NCBI RefSeq assembly: GCF_900094585.1
Contig: NZ_FMAG01000001.1
Location: forward strand, 696,530 to 760,529
Source of the DNA: Martinezella multihospitum
GTDB lineage: Bacteria; Pseudomonadota; Alphaproteobacteria; Rhizobiales; Rhizobiaceae
Direction of reading: 5' to 3'
Length of the DNA stretch: 64,000 nucleotides
Positions 1 through 9,101 of this stretch are shown piece after piece. The position numbers and the translations under genes were made by a program. The notes below the pieces were generated by a model, which saw only the letters and a list, made by a program, of their open reading frames with translations, made no database searches and was not told the DNA's origin. How positions within the stretch are numbered: the first letter of the stretch is position 1; each line of letters starts with the position of its first letter.

Positions 1-1
1 G

Positions 2-79
2 CCAAGCGGCTTGATCTGCGAGGTGGATGCCGCGGCGGGCATCGGCTGGGATCAAAGCCACAATACGGCAGAAGAGTAA
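2..79 (+). CDS. C-terminal end of an unidentified gene (partial)
   Basis: Reading from base 2, an open frame enters from the left edge and stops at TAA (77-79), encoding about 25 residues that include CEVDAAAGIGWDQ and end NTAEE. Third codon positions are mostly G or C, as in the surrounding real genes, and the other two forward frames look less natural. The family cannot be named from so short a tail. It would converge on the Lrp-type gene that ends at 114. The call rests only on codon character and a plausible stop, so it is tentative. Confidence 0.35.
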   Translation, partial: PSGLICEVDAAAGIGWDQSHNTAEE

Positions 80-113
80 CGCTGCGCCCTGTACCGAAGC
101 AATATCGGCCTAT

Positions 114-578
114 TCAACGCATGCCCTTCGGCCGCGTCGCCAGCACATTGCGGATCGAGAAACTCGAATGAATTCGCAGCACTCCCGGCATGGTCGACAG
201 AATATCCTTATGGATACGTTCGAAGTCGCCGGGATTGGCGACCTCGACGCGCAGCAGATAATCGGAGCCGCCTGTCATCAAAAAGCATTCCTTGATCTCG
301 GGATGTTTGCGCACCGCCGCCTCGAAGCGATCGAGATGCTCCTCCGTTTGCCGCTCGAGCGTGATGTTGATGATGACGGCGATCGATGCCTCTGCCTGGG
401 ACGTGTCCACCAGAGCCGTATAGCCCCGGATCACGCTCGCCTGTTCCATCAATTTGATGCGCCGCAGGCAGGCCGATGGCGATAGCCCCACCTCACTTGC
501 CAGCTTGGCGTTGCTGACACGTGCATCGAGGCGAAGCAGACGGAGAATATTGCGATCGATCGCATCAAGAGCGGCCAT
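114..578 (-). CDS. Lrp/AsnC family transcriptional regulator (DadR-like)
   Basis: This 154-residue protein has the usual Lrp/AsnC length and layout. An N-terminal helix-turn-helix (about residues 4-60) begins with the typical LDAIDRNILRLL and continues with LASEVGLSPSACLRR. A C-terminal RAM effector-binding domain follows (about 65-145, including GGSDYLLRVEV). Proteins of this family form octamers or hexadecamers and bind amino acids. The gene is divergent from dadX-dadA with a short AT-rich gap, which is the arrangement expected for a regulator of alanine catabolism. By analogy with DadR of Pseudomonas I infer activation of dadXA by alanine. The family call is secure; the specific target is inferred from position. 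Confidence 0.9.
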   Translation of the reverse strand: MAALDAIDRNILRLLRLDARVSNAKLASEVGLSPSACLRRIKLMEQASVIRGYTALVDTSQAEASIAVIINITLERQTEEHLDRFEAAVRKHPEIKECFLMTGGSDYLLRVEVANPGDFERIHKDILSTMPGVLRIHSSFSIRNVLATRPKGMR

Positions 579-601
579 GTGGATTCTTTCAAAAATTCGC
601 A

Positions 602-675
602 GATCGTTTCAATATCGATGCAATTACACAATTATCAATCACTATTTGATGAGCAATTTCACGATCGTTTCAATA
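602..675. promoter_or_regulatory. Direct repeats between lrp-type gene and dadX
   Basis: The 13-base sequence GATCGTTTCAATA occurs twice on the plus strand, at 602-614 and 663-675, 61 bases apart (about six helical turns). The DNA between them is AT-rich against a GC-rich background. The pair fills the gap between the divergent regulator (start 578) and dadX (start 703). Lrp-family regulators commonly bind several phased sites, so these are the natural operator candidates. No footprint is known for them. Confidence 0.5.
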
Positions 676-702
676 ATCTGCACTTGGAAAGCGAGGGCGG
701 AT

Positions 703-1836
703 ATGGACGGTAGCATTGTGAATTCCCGGGCGCCAAAACTGGCGATCGACAGCGGGGCCTGTGGTTCTCTGACGATCGATCTGGCTGCTCTGTGCCGGAA
801 CTACGACAAACTCGCCACTATCGTTGCGCCCGCACGCACGGCCGCTGTTGTGAAGGCCGACGCCTACGGGCTTGGCGCTGCCCAGGTCTCCAAAGCGCTC
901 TACGGTCGCGGCTGCCGCTATTTCTTCGTCGCTCACTTCATCGAAGCGTTGCGACTGCGCCCGCAATTGTCCGGCGACGCGACGATTTTCGTGCTGAACG
1001 GCCTGCTGCCCGGCAACGAGGCAGCTTGCGCCGATGGCGGTATCGTGCCTGTCATCAATTCTCTCGATCAGCTGCAGCAATGGTCAGACCTCGCGCGCTC
1101 TCTGCAGCGGCGACTGCCTGCGGTTCTGCAATTCGATACCGGCATGTCGCGGCTCGGCATACCGCCGGAAGACAGGGGTGCTGTCGCTACTCACCTGCGG
1201 GCATCCGACGCCATCGACATTTTCTTCGTCATGAGCCACCTCGCCTCTGCCGATGATGTCGGCAACAGCCAAAATGCCGACCAGCTTGCCGAAATGCGCC
1301 GTGTCGCAGCGGAATTTCCTGGCTATGACGTTTCGTTCGCGAATTCCGGCGGCATCTTCCTCGGCGGAGATTTTCATGGCGTGATGGCGCGGCCGGGCAT
1401 CGCTCTTTATGGTGGCGCCGCAACGAGCGGCGTTGCCAACCCCATGGAAGCCGTGGTCCGGCTCGAGGTCGCCGTGGTGCAGACCCGAACCGTTCCGGAA
1501 GGCGCCCGCGTCGGCTATGGCGGCGCGCATGTGACGAAAGGCCGGACACGGCTTGCCACAATCGCCGCCGGCTATGCCGATGGCCTGCCGCGCAGCCTCA
1601 GCGACCGCGGCGCTGTCTACTACAACGGCATCCGTCTGCCGATCGTCGGCCGCGTGTCGATGGACAGCACGACAATCGACATCAGCGCCTTGTCCGAAGG
1701 CGCACTCTCTTTCGGCAGCATGGTGGAAGTTCTTGGAGATCATCAGACCGTGGATGATCTTGCGCGCGACGCCCGCTTGATTTCCTATGAAATCCTGACC
1801 AGTCTCGGCCATCGCTTCCACCGTCAATATCGCTGA
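703..1836 (+). CDS. dadX: Alanine racemase, catabolic type
   Basis: Predicted PLP-dependent racemase interconverting L- and D-alanine, 377 residues, the usual size for the family. The PLP-binding lysine is K51 in the motif [10 protein letters not shown]. The C-terminal beta domain carries the VGYGG segment that supplies the second catalytic tyrosine, and [11 protein letters not shown] near the C-terminus is another family signature. The frame is open upstream to 454, but I chose ATG 703 because alignment-like N-terminal features (SLTIDLAAL) begin shortly after it and the upstream stretch overlaps the divergent regulator. It precedes dadA by 31 bp, so the two likely form an operon that converts L-alanine to D-alanine and then to pyruvate. 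Confidence 0.93.
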   Translation: MDGSIVNSRAPKLAIDSGACGSLTIDLAALCRNYDKLATIVAPARTAAVVKADAYGLGAAQVSKALYGRGCRYFFVAHFIEALRLRPQLSGDATIFVLNGLLPGNEAACADGGIVPVINSLDQLQQWSDLARSLQRRLPAVLQFDTGMSRLGIPPEDRGAVATHLRASDAIDIFFVMSHLASADDVGNSQNADQLAEMRRVAAEFPGYDVSFANSGGIFLGGDFHGVMARPGIALYGGAATSGVANPMEAVVRLEVAVVQTRTVPEGARVGYGGAHVTKGRTRLATIAAGYADGLPRSLSDRGAVYYNGIRLPIVGRVSMDSTTIDISALSEGALSFGSMVEVLGDHQTVDDLARDARLISYEILTSLGHRFHRQYR

Positions 1837-1867
1837 CCTTCCCATCTCTCAAGTCTCTGAGGACATC

Positions 1868-3118
1868 ATGAAAGTCGTCGTTCTGGGTGCCGGCATCATC
1901 GGCGTGACGTCAGCCTATCAGCTTGCCAAGGCCGGCCACGAAGTGACGGTCATCGACCGGCAGCAGGGGCCGGCGCTGGAGACGAGCTTTGCCAATGCCG
2001 GCGAAGTCTCCTTCGGCTATTGCTCGCCCTGGGCCGCTCCCGGCATTCCGATGAAGGCGATCAAATGGCTGTTCATGCACCATGCGCCGCTCATCCTGCG
2101 CCCGAAGGTCGATGGCGCCATGCTTTCATGGCTCGTCAAGATGCTGTCGAACTGCACCTCGGAACGCTACGCGATCAACAAGAGCCGGATGCTGCGCCTT
2201 GCCGACTATAGCCGTATTTCGCTTGCCCAGGTCCGCGAAGAGACGGGCATTGCCTATGACGAGCGTATGCAGGGCACGCTGCAGCTCTTCCGCACGCAAG
2301 CGCAGCTCGATGCATCCGCCAAGGACGTCAAGGCTCTTGCCGCGGACGGCATCCCGTATGAAGTGCTCGATCCGGACGGCTGCATCCGCGTCGAGCCGGC
2401 ACTTAAGCATGTGCGCGGGAAGATCGTCGGCGGGCTGCTGACGCCGAAGGACGAGACCGGCGACTGCTTCAAGTTCACCAACGCACTTGCTGCAAAGGCG
2501 ATCGAGCTTGGCGTCCAGTTCCAGTATGGCACGACGATCAAGGGACTCGACGTACAGGGCGGCCAAGTGCGTGGCGTGGTTACCGATCGTGGACGCATGG
2601 ATGCGGATGCGATCGTCGTCGCGCTCGGCAGCTATTCGCCGCTGCTTTTGAAGCCGCTCGGCATCAGCCTCTCCGTCTATCCGGTCAAGGGTTATTCGCT
2701 GACGATCCCGATCACCGATGCGTCACGCGCGCCGGAATCGACCGTCATGGACGAGACTTACAAGATCGCGATCACCCGTCTCGGTGATCGCATCCGCGTC
2801 GGCGGCATGGCGGAGATCTCGGGCTATACCAATGACCTCGGCCTCCCCCGGCGGCAGACGCTCGAGCATTCCGTGACCGATCTCTTCCCTGGCGGCGACG
2901 TCGCCAAGGCCTCCTTCTGGTCGGGTCTTCGTCCGATGACGCCTGATGGCACGCCGGTCATCGGGCCGACGAAGATCAAGGGCCTGTTCCTCAATACCGG
3001 CCACGGCACGCTCGGATGGACCATGAGCTCCGGCTCGGCGCGCGTCATCAGCGACCTCGTCAGCGGCCGCAAGCCTGACATCGACGCGACCGATCTCGCG
3101 ATCAGCCGCTACGCCTGA
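1868..3118 (+). CDS. dadA: D-amino acid dehydrogenase, small subunit
   Basis: FAD-dependent, membrane-associated oxidoreductase that deaminates D-alanine and other D-amino acids to 2-oxo acids and passes electrons to the respiratory chain. It has 416 residues, close to characterised DadA proteins (about 430). The N-terminal dinucleotide-binding motif is [10 protein letters not shown] (residues 3-12), followed by VIDRQ at the end of the second strand of the fold. The C-terminal [16 protein letters not shown] is the typical second FAD-contact region of the DAO fold. It lies 31 bp downstream of dadX and completes the alanine catabolic pair. An inverted repeat follows at 3166-3191. Confidence 0.93.
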   Translation: MKVVVLGAGIIGVTSAYQLAKAGHEVTVIDRQQGPALETSFANAGEVSFGYCSPWAAPGIPMKAIKWLFMHHAPLILRPKVDGAMLSWLVKMLSNCTSERYAINKSRMLRLADYSRISLAQVREETGIAYDERMQGTLQLFRTQAQLDASAKDVKALAADGIPYEVLDPDGCIRVEPALKHVRGKIVGGLLTPKDETGDCFKFTNALAAKAIELGVQFQYGTTIKGLDVQGGQVRGVVTDRGRMDADAIVVALGSYSPLLLKPLGISLSVYPVKGYSLTIPITDASRAPESTVMDETYKIAITRLGDRIRVGGMAEISGYTNDLGLPRRQTLEHSVTDLFPGGDVAKASFWSGLRPMTPDGTPVIGPTKIKGLFLNTGHGTLGWTMSSGSARVISDLVSGRKPDIDATDLAISRYA

Positions 3119-3165
3119 TTAAGCACGCCTCATCCGCCATCGCTTTCTGCAGCTATGGGATAGTC

Positions 3166-3191
3166 CCCTCTCCCCGCAAGCGGGGAGAGGG
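3166..3191. repeat. GC-rich intergenic palindrome
   Basis: A perfect 12-bp stem (CCCTCTCCCCGC and its complement) with an AA loop, followed by GTTAGGGTGAGGGG. It lies between the convergent dadA and MFS genes. It resembles the short palindromic intergenic repeats scattered through rhizobial genomes and could also stop or stabilise transcripts from either side, although no T-run follows on either strand. Only one copy was seen in this window. Confidence 0.6.
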
Positions 3192-3241
3192 TTAGGGTGA
3201 GGGGCTGTTCGTAGAGGCAGCAGTTATGCAGCCGATATCAA

Positions 3242-4438
3242 TCAATGCCGCGGGATTCGCGGCAGGAAGATCGTGAACAGACCGAGCAACGGCAGATACG
3301 AGCAGATCGTGTAAACGAAGGAGATGCCGTGCGTGTCGGCAAAATCTCCGAGGGCGGCCGCACCGAGGCCACCGGCTCCGAAGGCGAAGCCAAAGAAAAT
3401 GCCGCCGATCAATCCCACACGACCGGGGATCAGCTCCTGCGCAAAGACCACGATCGCCGGGAAGGCCGACGCGAAGATCAGCCCGATGACGACGGTCAGC
3501 ACGCAAGTCCAGAACAGATCAGCATAGGGCATCAACAGCGCAAACGGGATGACGCCGAGGATCGAGAACCAGATCACGAAGCGCGCGCCCAACCTGTCGC
3601 CCACCGGGCCACCCATGATCGTGCCGACGGCAACCGAGCCGAGGAACAAGAACAGCATCAGCTGTGCGTCACGGACATCGAGATGGAATTTGTCGATGAC
3701 GTAGAAGGTGAAATAGCTCGAGATGCTCGCCATGTAGACGTTCTTCGTCGCCGTCAGCAGGATGAGAATGGCAAGCGCCCACATTGCCTTGTTGCGCGCA
3801 ATCGGCAAGGCGCGGCTCGGGGCGGGACGTGCCGATTGTTGGCGGCGGTGATTGATGAACCAGTTGCCGACCCAGCTGAGGACGATGAAGCCGATGACGG
3901 CGAGCACCGAAAGCCAGGCGACGCTCTTCTGGCCATGCTGCAGGACGAAGAATGCAGCGATCAACGGCCCGATGGCCGAGCCGGCATTGCCGCCGAGCTG
4001 GAAGAGCGATTGCGCTAGGCCATGGCGGCCGCCGGAAGCAAGACGGGCAACGCGCGACGCCTCCGGATGGAAGACGGCCGAACCGAAGCCGATCAGGCTG
4101 GCGGCGACCAGCAACATGCCAAAGCTTCCGGCATAGCCGAGTAGCAGCAAACCCAGGAACGTGCTGACCATGCCGACGGGCAGCGAATAGGGCATCGGCC
4201 ACTTGTCCGTGACGATACCGACCACCGGCTGCAGCAGCGAGGCCGTGATCTGGAACATCATCGTCAGCAGGCCGATCTGCACGAAGTCGAGAGCATAATT
4301 CTCTCGGAACATCGGATAGAGCGACGTCAGCAGCGATTGCATCGTATCGTTCAGCAGATGACAGGTGCTGACCGCCATGACGATCGACATCGTCGTCTTT
4401 TGATATCGGGCCTGCGTACCCGCAACTTCCGCAACCAT
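3242..4438 (-). CDS. MFS transporter, fosmidomycin-resistance (Fsr) type
   Basis: A 398-residue inner-membrane protein with about 12 hydrophobic segments. The N-terminal region, including STCHLLNDTMQSLL and YPMFRENY, matches the pattern I know from Fsr-type exporters, which make up a distinct MFS group (E. coli Fsr is about 406 residues). Substrate is likely a drug or metabolite expelled by proton antiport. The open frame extends to 4711, but ATG 4438 is preferred: it has GGAGG at good spacing and the first membrane segment follows about 15 residues later. It is divergent from an AraC-type regulator with a paired palindrome between them, so inducible control is likely. The exported substrate is unknown. 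Confidence 0.82.
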   Translation of the reverse strand: MVAEVAGTQARYQKTTMSIVMAVSTCHLLNDTMQSLLTSLYPMFRENYALDFVQIGLLTMMFQITASLLQPVVGIVTDKWPMPYSLPVGMVSTFLGLLLLGYAGSFGMLLVAASLIGFGSAVFHPEASRVARLASGGRHGLAQSLFQLGGNAGSAIGPLIAAFFVLQHGQKSVAWLSVLAVIGFIVLSWVGNWFINHRRQQSARPAPSRALPIARNKAMWALAILILLTATKNVYMASISSYFTFYVIDKFHLDVRDAQLMLFLFLGSVAVGTIMGGPVGDRLGARFVIWFSILGVIPFALLMPYADLFWTCVLTVVIGLIFASAFPAIVVFAQELIPGRVGLIGGIFFGFAFGAGGLGAAALGDFADTHGISFVYTICSYLPLLGLFTIFLPRIPRH

Positions 4439-4525
4439 GTGAGGAATCCTCCTGCGTCGGCGAGGTCTGCCGACGATATTATTTGATCCGGCTTTAACAC
4501 GCCTTGCGAGTGTCCTTCTTTCGTG

Positions 4526-4558
4526 TTTTGGTCCAATAGTTTCTCGATTGGGCCAAAA
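4526..4558. promoter_or_regulatory. Twin TTGGnCCAA palindrome, probable operator
   Basis: TTTTGGTCCAA (4526-4536) and TTGGGCCAAAA (4548-4558) form an inverted repeat matching at 10 of 11 positions. Each arm is itself a TTGGnCCAA palindrome, and the centres are 20 bp apart, about two helical turns. The element abuts the first base of the AraC gene and lies about 90 bp upstream of the MFS start. It is well placed for autoregulation of the AraC protein and control of the exporter. Confidence 0.6.
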
Positions 4559-5394
4559 TGGAAAAGCTATCGAAACAGTTGCTGGCAACCCTCGACGACG
4601 ACCATGTCCGCAACATGCGCTGGATGGAGGAATCGCCAGCCGACGTGCTCGTCCATAGCGCCGAGCCGCCGCAGGGTTACACCGTTCCCTGGCATCATCA
4701 TCGCCGCACACAATTGCTTTGCATCTTCTCAGGTGTCGCCCTGATCATGACCGCTCGCGGCCGCTGGATGGTGCCGCCAGGTCACGCCCTTTTCATCCCT
4801 GTCGGAATGGAACATTCGATCGAGATCTTGAGCGACGTCAGCATGAAATCCGTCTACGTGACGCAGCGCAGCCAGCCGGCGAAGGATGAAGCACCGCGCG
4901 TCGTCGAAGTGACGGACCTCGCCCGCAGCCTGCTGCTCGAAGCCATTCGGCTGCGTGAGGCGCCCGTCACCCATCGGAAAGCCAAGCTTGTCCTATCCCT
5001 CCTGGTGGAGGAGATCGCAACGCTGCCGGAGCGCCCGCTCGGCCTGCCCTTCCCGTCCGACCGCCGATTGACCGCGCTCTGCCGAGACTATCTCTCCAAC
5101 CCATCGCCCAATGCCAGACTGGACGACTGGGCAGAAAAGCTTTCGGTGAGCCGCCGTACCTTCACCAGGCAATTCCGCAAGGAAACCGGCATCAGCTTCA
5201 CCACCTGGCGCCAGCAGGCCAGTGTCTTCGCCTGCCTCCCACAGCTCGCAGAAGGCCAGCCCGTGACTAATGTCGCGCTTGAGGCGGGCTATGAGAGCGT
5301 GGCGGCCTTTACCACCATGTTCCGGCGCATGCTCGGCACATCGCCGCGCAGCTACATGGCTAGCCGCTGGACCTTCGATCAGCAATCGGCGTGA
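4558..5394 (+). CDS. AraC family transcriptional regulator with N-terminal cupin
   Basis: A 278-residue regulator. The N-terminal half (about residues 30-110) is a cupin-type sensor with PWHHHRRTQLL and VPPGHALFIPVGMEHSI. The C-terminal 100 residues carry two AraC helix-turn-helix motifs (LDDWAEKLSVSRRTFTRQFRKE and VALEAGYESVAAFTTMFRR). The layout matches the NimR/YeaM group, whose members control adjacent MFS exporters. Start ATG 4558 is the first in frame and overlaps the downstream palindrome arm, hinting at autorepression. The gene ends 64 bp before cobF on the same strand but looks functionally unrelated to the cob genes. Confidence 0.88.
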   Translation: MEKLSKQLLATLDDDHVRNMRWMEESPADVLVHSAEPPQGYTVPWHHHRRTQLLCIFSGVALIMTARGRWMVPPGHALFIPVGMEHSIEILSDVSMKSVYVTQRSQPAKDEAPRVVEVTDLARSLLLEAIRLREAPVTHRKAKLVLSLLVEEIATLPERPLGLPFPSDRRLTALCRDYLSNPSPNARLDDWAEKLSVSRRTFTRQFRKETGISFTTWRQQASVFACLPQLAEGQPVTNVALEAGYESVAAFTTMFRRMLGTSPRSYMASRWTFDQQSA

Positions 5395-5458
5395 ACGGCT
5401 GCTCTTGAAATGATCGAACGCTTCCGGCAAACAGCGCTGAAGAGCGAGGGCAAAGCAT

Positions 5459-6235
5459 ATGCGGCATATTCACATCGTCGGTATCGGCACGGGCAATCCC
5501 GAACATCTGACCGTGCAGGCGATCAATGCGCTGAATGCAGCTGATGTCATCCTCATTCCCAGCAAGGGCGCGGCCAAGACCGAGCTTGCCGACGTCAGGC
5601 ACGAGATCTGCCAGCGCTATGTCACCAATCCAGCCACGCGCTACGTTAGCTATGATGTGCCCGCACGCCAGACGGCGGACCGCAGCTATGTGCAGAGCGT
5701 CGATGAATGGCACGACGCGGTTTCCGCGACTTATGAGCGGCTGTTTCTGGAACACCTGGCGGAAAGCCAGAGCGCTGCCTTCCTCGTTTGGGGTGATCCG
5801 GGCCTATACGACAGCACGTTGCGCATCCTTGAGCGTGTCGTCGGTCGCGGCAAGGTCGCTCTCGATTATAGCGTTGTTCCCGGCATCACCAGCATCCAGG
5901 CGCTGACGGCAAGTCACCGCATCCCCCTCAACCTCGTCGGCAAGCCGGTGCAGATCACTACAGGTCGGCGATTGGCAGAGAGCTTTCCCGGCATTGCCGA
6001 AACGGCGGTGGTCATGCTCGACGGCGAGCAGGCCTTCAGCAAGATCGATGACCCCGATGCCTATATCTACTGGGGAGCCTATCTCGGCACCAAGGACGAG
6101 ATCATCATCGCCGGCAGGCTGGCTGACGTTTCCGAGCAAATTCTTGCAACACGGGCCGAAGCCCGTGCCCGACATGGGTGGATCATGGATATCTATCTCA
6201 TGCGCAAAGGACAGGACTTCGACGATCTCGCGTAA
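5459..6235 (+). CDS. cobF: Precorrin-6A synthase (deacetylating)
   Basis: SAM-dependent C1-methyltransferase of the aerobic cobalamin route: it methylates precorrin-5 and releases the acetyl fragment to give precorrin-6A. It has 258 residues. The N-terminal IVGIGTGNPEHLTVQAI is the glycine-rich loop of the tetrapyrrole methylase fold, and VWGDPGLYDST and VVPGITSIQAL are the other family motifs. CobF is diagnostic for the oxygen-dependent pathway, and the adjacent cobG supports this. It is the first gene of the cob block. No cobalamin riboswitch fits into the 64 bp before it. Confidence 0.93.
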   Translation: MRHIHIVGIGTGNPEHLTVQAINALNAADVILIPSKGAAKTELADVRHEICQRYVTNPATRYVSYDVPARQTADRSYVQSVDEWHDAVSATYERLFLEHLAESQSAAFLVWGDPGLYDSTLRILERVVGRGKVALDYSVVPGITSIQALTASHRIPLNLVGKPVQITTGRRLAESFPGIAETAVVMLDGEQAFSKIDDPDAYIYWGAYLGTKDEIIIAGRLADVSEQILATRAEARARHGWIMDIYLMRKGQDFDDLA

Positions 6236-6283
6236 GGGCGCAGCTAGGGATCGTGGGCCAAAACATTTGCCCGCCGATCCGGT

Positions 6284-7732
6284 TTGTGCAAGGACATGTC
6301 TCTTATGAAGGGCAGTTCTATGGTTGCGACCGACGCGCAGACAGTGGAGGAACAAGCGTGCTTCTCTAAGGGAGAGGCTGCTGGGGATGGCGTTGCGTCA
6401 TCCCTGCCCTCCCTGGTTCGTGGCGCCTGCCCCTCCTTGAGCGCGCCGATGCAGACGGGCGACGGTCTGCTCGTACGTCTGCGGCCATCGACGCCGGGTT
6501 TGACTGTCGCGCAGCTACGCGCCCTGGCGGAAGCGACCGGACGACACGGCAACGGCCTGATCGAGATCACAGCGCGCGGCAATCTCCAGCTGCGCGGCAT
6601 GACGTCGGAGAGCATGACCGGACTGGCCACCGATATCGATCGCGCCGGCATCGTGCCGGAGAGCGGTGTCGCCATCGAAGTACCGCCGCTCAGTGGCGTC
6701 GATCCGTCGGAGATCGCTGATGCGCGATTGCTCGCCGAGCGTCTGCGAAACGCCATCGATGCACTTCATCCCAAGCCCTTGCTCGCTGCAAAGCTCGCCA
6801 TTATCGTTGACGCCGGCGGCCGGCTCGTCCTTGACGAACTCACGGCAGATATCCGGCTGAAGGCCACCCATTCCGATGATGGCGGCCAATCGTGGGCGCT
6901 CTCAATTGCCGAAACAGCCGCAACGGCTACACCACTTGCCGCCTTGCCCAGCGAACAGGCAATAGCCGCTGTCGTTACGCTGCTCAAAACATTGGCCACA
7001 ATCGGACCTCGCGCCCGTGGCCGTGACCTGAACGTTGCTGCTCTTCGAACGCAGTTTGCTGTCTTTTCCAGCTTCCCCCGCCGGGAAATTACCCCATCCG
7101 TGCCCCCTGTCGGCGTCATCCCACTCGACAACGAACAGTCCGCACTCGGATTGCGGGCCGCCTTCGGTCAAATCCATGCTCAGGACCTCATCCGATTTCT
7201 TGACCGTGCAGAGATGGCCGGTGTGCATGAATTACGGACAGGCCCCGAACACAGCCTGTTGCTACTCGGCCTTCCGTACCACCGGATCGAAAGCGTTCTC
7301 GCTGCGGCCGCGGATTGCGGCTTCCGGACCCGCGCCGATGATCCCGCAAACTATATCATCCCTTGTTCCGGTGCCGGCGCATGCGCCTCCGCCCACTACG
7401 CCACGAAACAGGCGGCCGCCGATCTGGTCGAAATCGGGGCCGAGTTGCTGGACGGTTCGCTCAAAGTGCATCTGTCCGGCTGCATAAAAGGCTGCGCCCA
7501 TCCCTCCCCAGCGATGCTGACCATCGTCGGTGCTGCAACGGGCTATGCTATTGTCGTAAATGGGTCATCATCATCAGAGCCCGTGGCTTACATCGACAAG
7601 GAAGGACTGAAATCGGCGCTGGCCGCGCTCGGGGAACTGGTACGAAACAACAAAGCTGCTGGCGAATCGGCACAGCAGTGTCTTAAACGGCTCGGCCGGG
7701 ACGCAATCGCGACGGCTTTACGACAGGGATAA
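6284..7732 (+). CDS. cobG: Precorrin-3B synthase
   Basis: Iron-sulfur monooxygenase that uses O2 to convert precorrin-3A to precorrin-3B, the step that commits to the aerobic route. The frame gives 482 residues in the nitrite/sulfite reductase superfamily. The 4Fe-4S ligands are visible as CSGAGAC (C361, C367) and SGCIKGC (C400, C404). Starts at 6284, 6305 and 6320 are all possible. ATG 6320 has GAAGGG seven bases upstream and gives a length near that of the Pseudomonas denitrificans protein (about 459), so the true start may be internal. The stop lies 2 bp before cobH, indicating an operon. Confidence 0.92.
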   Translation: MCKDMSLMKGSSMVATDAQTVEEQACFSKGEAAGDGVASSLPSLVRGACPSLSAPMQTGDGLLVRLRPSTPGLTVAQLRALAEATGRHGNGLIEITARGNLQLRGMTSESMTGLATDIDRAGIVPESGVAIEVPPLSGVDPSEIADARLLAERLRNAIDALHPKPLLAAKLAIIVDAGGRLVLDELTADIRLKATHSDDGGQSWALSIAETAATATPLAALPSEQAIAAVVTLLKTLATIGPRARGRDLNVAALRTQFAVFSSFPRREITPSVPPVGVIPLDNEQSALGLRAAFGQIHAQDLIRFLDRAEMAGVHELRTGPEHSLLLLGLPYHRIESVLAAAADCGFRTRADDPANYIIPCSGAGACASAHYATKQAAADLVEIGAELLDGSLKVHLSGCIKGCAHPSPAMLTIVGAATGYAIVVNGSSSSEPVAYIDKEGLKSALAALGELVRNNKAAGESAQQCLKRLGRDAIATALRQG

Positions 7733-7734
7733 AA

Positions 7735-8367
7735 ATGCCTGACTATGACTACATCCGCGAAGGGGATGCGATCTATGAACGCTCCTTTGCGATCATCCGC
7801 AGCGAAGCTGATCTCAAGCGTTTTCCCGAAGCCGAGGCCGATGTCGCCGTCCGCATGATCCATGCCTGCGGACTGGTGGAAGCTGCAGAACATTTCCTGT
7901 TCTCCCCCGATTTCGTCGCATCCGCCCGCAAGGCGCTGACTGACGGTGCGCCGATCTTCTGCGATGCCGAGATGGTCGCTCGCGGCGTCACCCGCGCCCG
8001 TCTGCCTGCTGCCAATGAGGTGATCTGCACCTTGCAGGATCCGCGAACCGCCGACATCGCAAAGTCGATCGGCAATACGCGCTCGGCAGCTGCCATGCAT
8101 CTGTGGACCGATCGGCTTGCCGGCTCAGTCGTTGCCATCGGCAATGCCCCGACCGCGCTCTTCCATCTTCTGGAAATGCTGCGCGATGGCGCGCCGAAGC
8201 CTGCTGCCATCATCGGCATGCCCGTCGGCTTCGTCGGCGCGGCGGAATCGAAGGATGCATTGGCCGAAAACTCCTATGGCGTTCCCTTTGCCATCGTGCG
8301 TGGCCGGCTTGGCGGCAGCGCCATGACGGCAGCCGCCCTTAATGCTCTGGCGAGGCCCGGCCTATGA
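7735..8367 (+). CDS. cobH: Precorrin-8X methylmutase
   Basis: Catalyses the 1,5-shift of the C11 methyl to C12, turning precorrin-8X into hydrogenobyrinate. The 210-residue length matches the family. The catalytic histidine is H43 in MIHACGLVEAA, the same position as in the characterised Pseudomonas denitrificans enzyme. It starts two bases after cobG stops and overlaps cobI by 4 bp (ATGA at 8364-8367), so translation is probably coupled. Confidence 0.95.
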   Translation: MPDYDYIREGDAIYERSFAIIRSEADLKRFPEAEADVAVRMIHACGLVEAAEHFLFSPDFVASARKALTDGAPIFCDAEMVARGVTRARLPAANEVICTLQDPRTADIAKSIGNTRSAAAMHLWTDRLAGSVVAIGNAPTALFHLLEMLRDGAPKPAAIIGMPVGFVGAAESKDALAENSYGVPFAIVRGRLGGSAMTAAALNALARPGL

Positions 8368-9101
8368 GCACGCCTCCCAACGGACAGTTGATCGGCGTCG
8401 GCACCGGCCCCGGCGATCCCGAACTCCTGACGGTGAAGGCCGTCAAGGCTCTCGAGCGCGCCGATGTCGTCGCCTACTTCGCCAAGCAGGGAAGAGGCGG
8501 CAACGGCAAGGCGATCGTCGGCGAGTTTCTGAGAACGGACGTAAAGCTGCTACCGCTCTACTATCCCGTCACGACCGAGATCGACAAGGACGCTCCGGAG
8601 TATCTCAGTCAAATCACCGCCTTCTATGATGCCTCGGCCGAAATGGTGGCGGCGCATCTGCGCGAAGGTAAGACGGTTGCCGTGCTGAGCGAAGGCGATC
8701 CACTTTTTTACGGTTCCTATATGCATCTGCATGTGCGCCTTGCCGATCGATTCCCGACCGAAGTCATACCCGGCGTGACGGCCATGTCCGGCTGCTGGTC
8801 TCTGGCCGGATTGCCGATGGTGCAGGGAGACGACGTTCTCTCCGTGCTGCCGGGAACGATGGCGGAAGCCGAACTTACCCGCCGTCTGGTCGATACGCAG
8901 GCCGCCGTCATCATGAAAGTCGGCCGCAACCTGCCAAAAATCCGCCGCGCGCTTGACGCCGCCGGCCGGCTGGAGGAAGCCATCTATGTCGAGCGCGGCA
9001 CGATGGCAAACAGCGCCCTGACGCCGCTCGCCAGCCGCGATGATACCGAAGCGCCGTATTTCTCGCTGGTCCTGGTTCCAGGCTGGGAAAACAGGCCATG
9101 A
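8364..9101 (+). CDS. cobI: Precorrin-2 C20-methyltransferase
   Basis: SAM-dependent methylase converting precorrin-2 to precorrin-3A. It has 245 residues with the tetrapyrrole methylase motifs GVGTGPGDPELLTVKAVK (residues 11-28), LSEGDPLFYGSYMH and VIPGVTAMSGC. The order of motifs and the SEGDP sequence fit CobI/CbiL rather than the other methylases in the cluster. It overlaps both cobH and cobJ by 4 bp, so this is a strongly coupled operon core. Confidence 0.94.
   Translation: MSTPPNGQLIGVGTGPGDPELLTVKAVKALERADVVAYFAKQGRGGNGKAIVGEFLRTDVKLLPLYYPVTTEIDKDAPEYLSQITAFYDASAEMVAAHLREGKTVAVLSEGDPLFYGSYMHLHVRLADRFPTEVIPGVTAMSGCWSLAGLPMVQGDDVLSVLPGTMAEAELTRRLVDTQAAVIMKVGRNLPKIRRALDAAGRLEEAIYVERGTMANSALTPLASRDDTEAPYFSLVLVPGWENRP

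Noticed and set aside
5395..5458. Possible cobalamin riboswitch before cobF
   Set aside because: Only 64 bp are available and no B12-box-like sequence was found; a full riboswitch needs about 200 bases.
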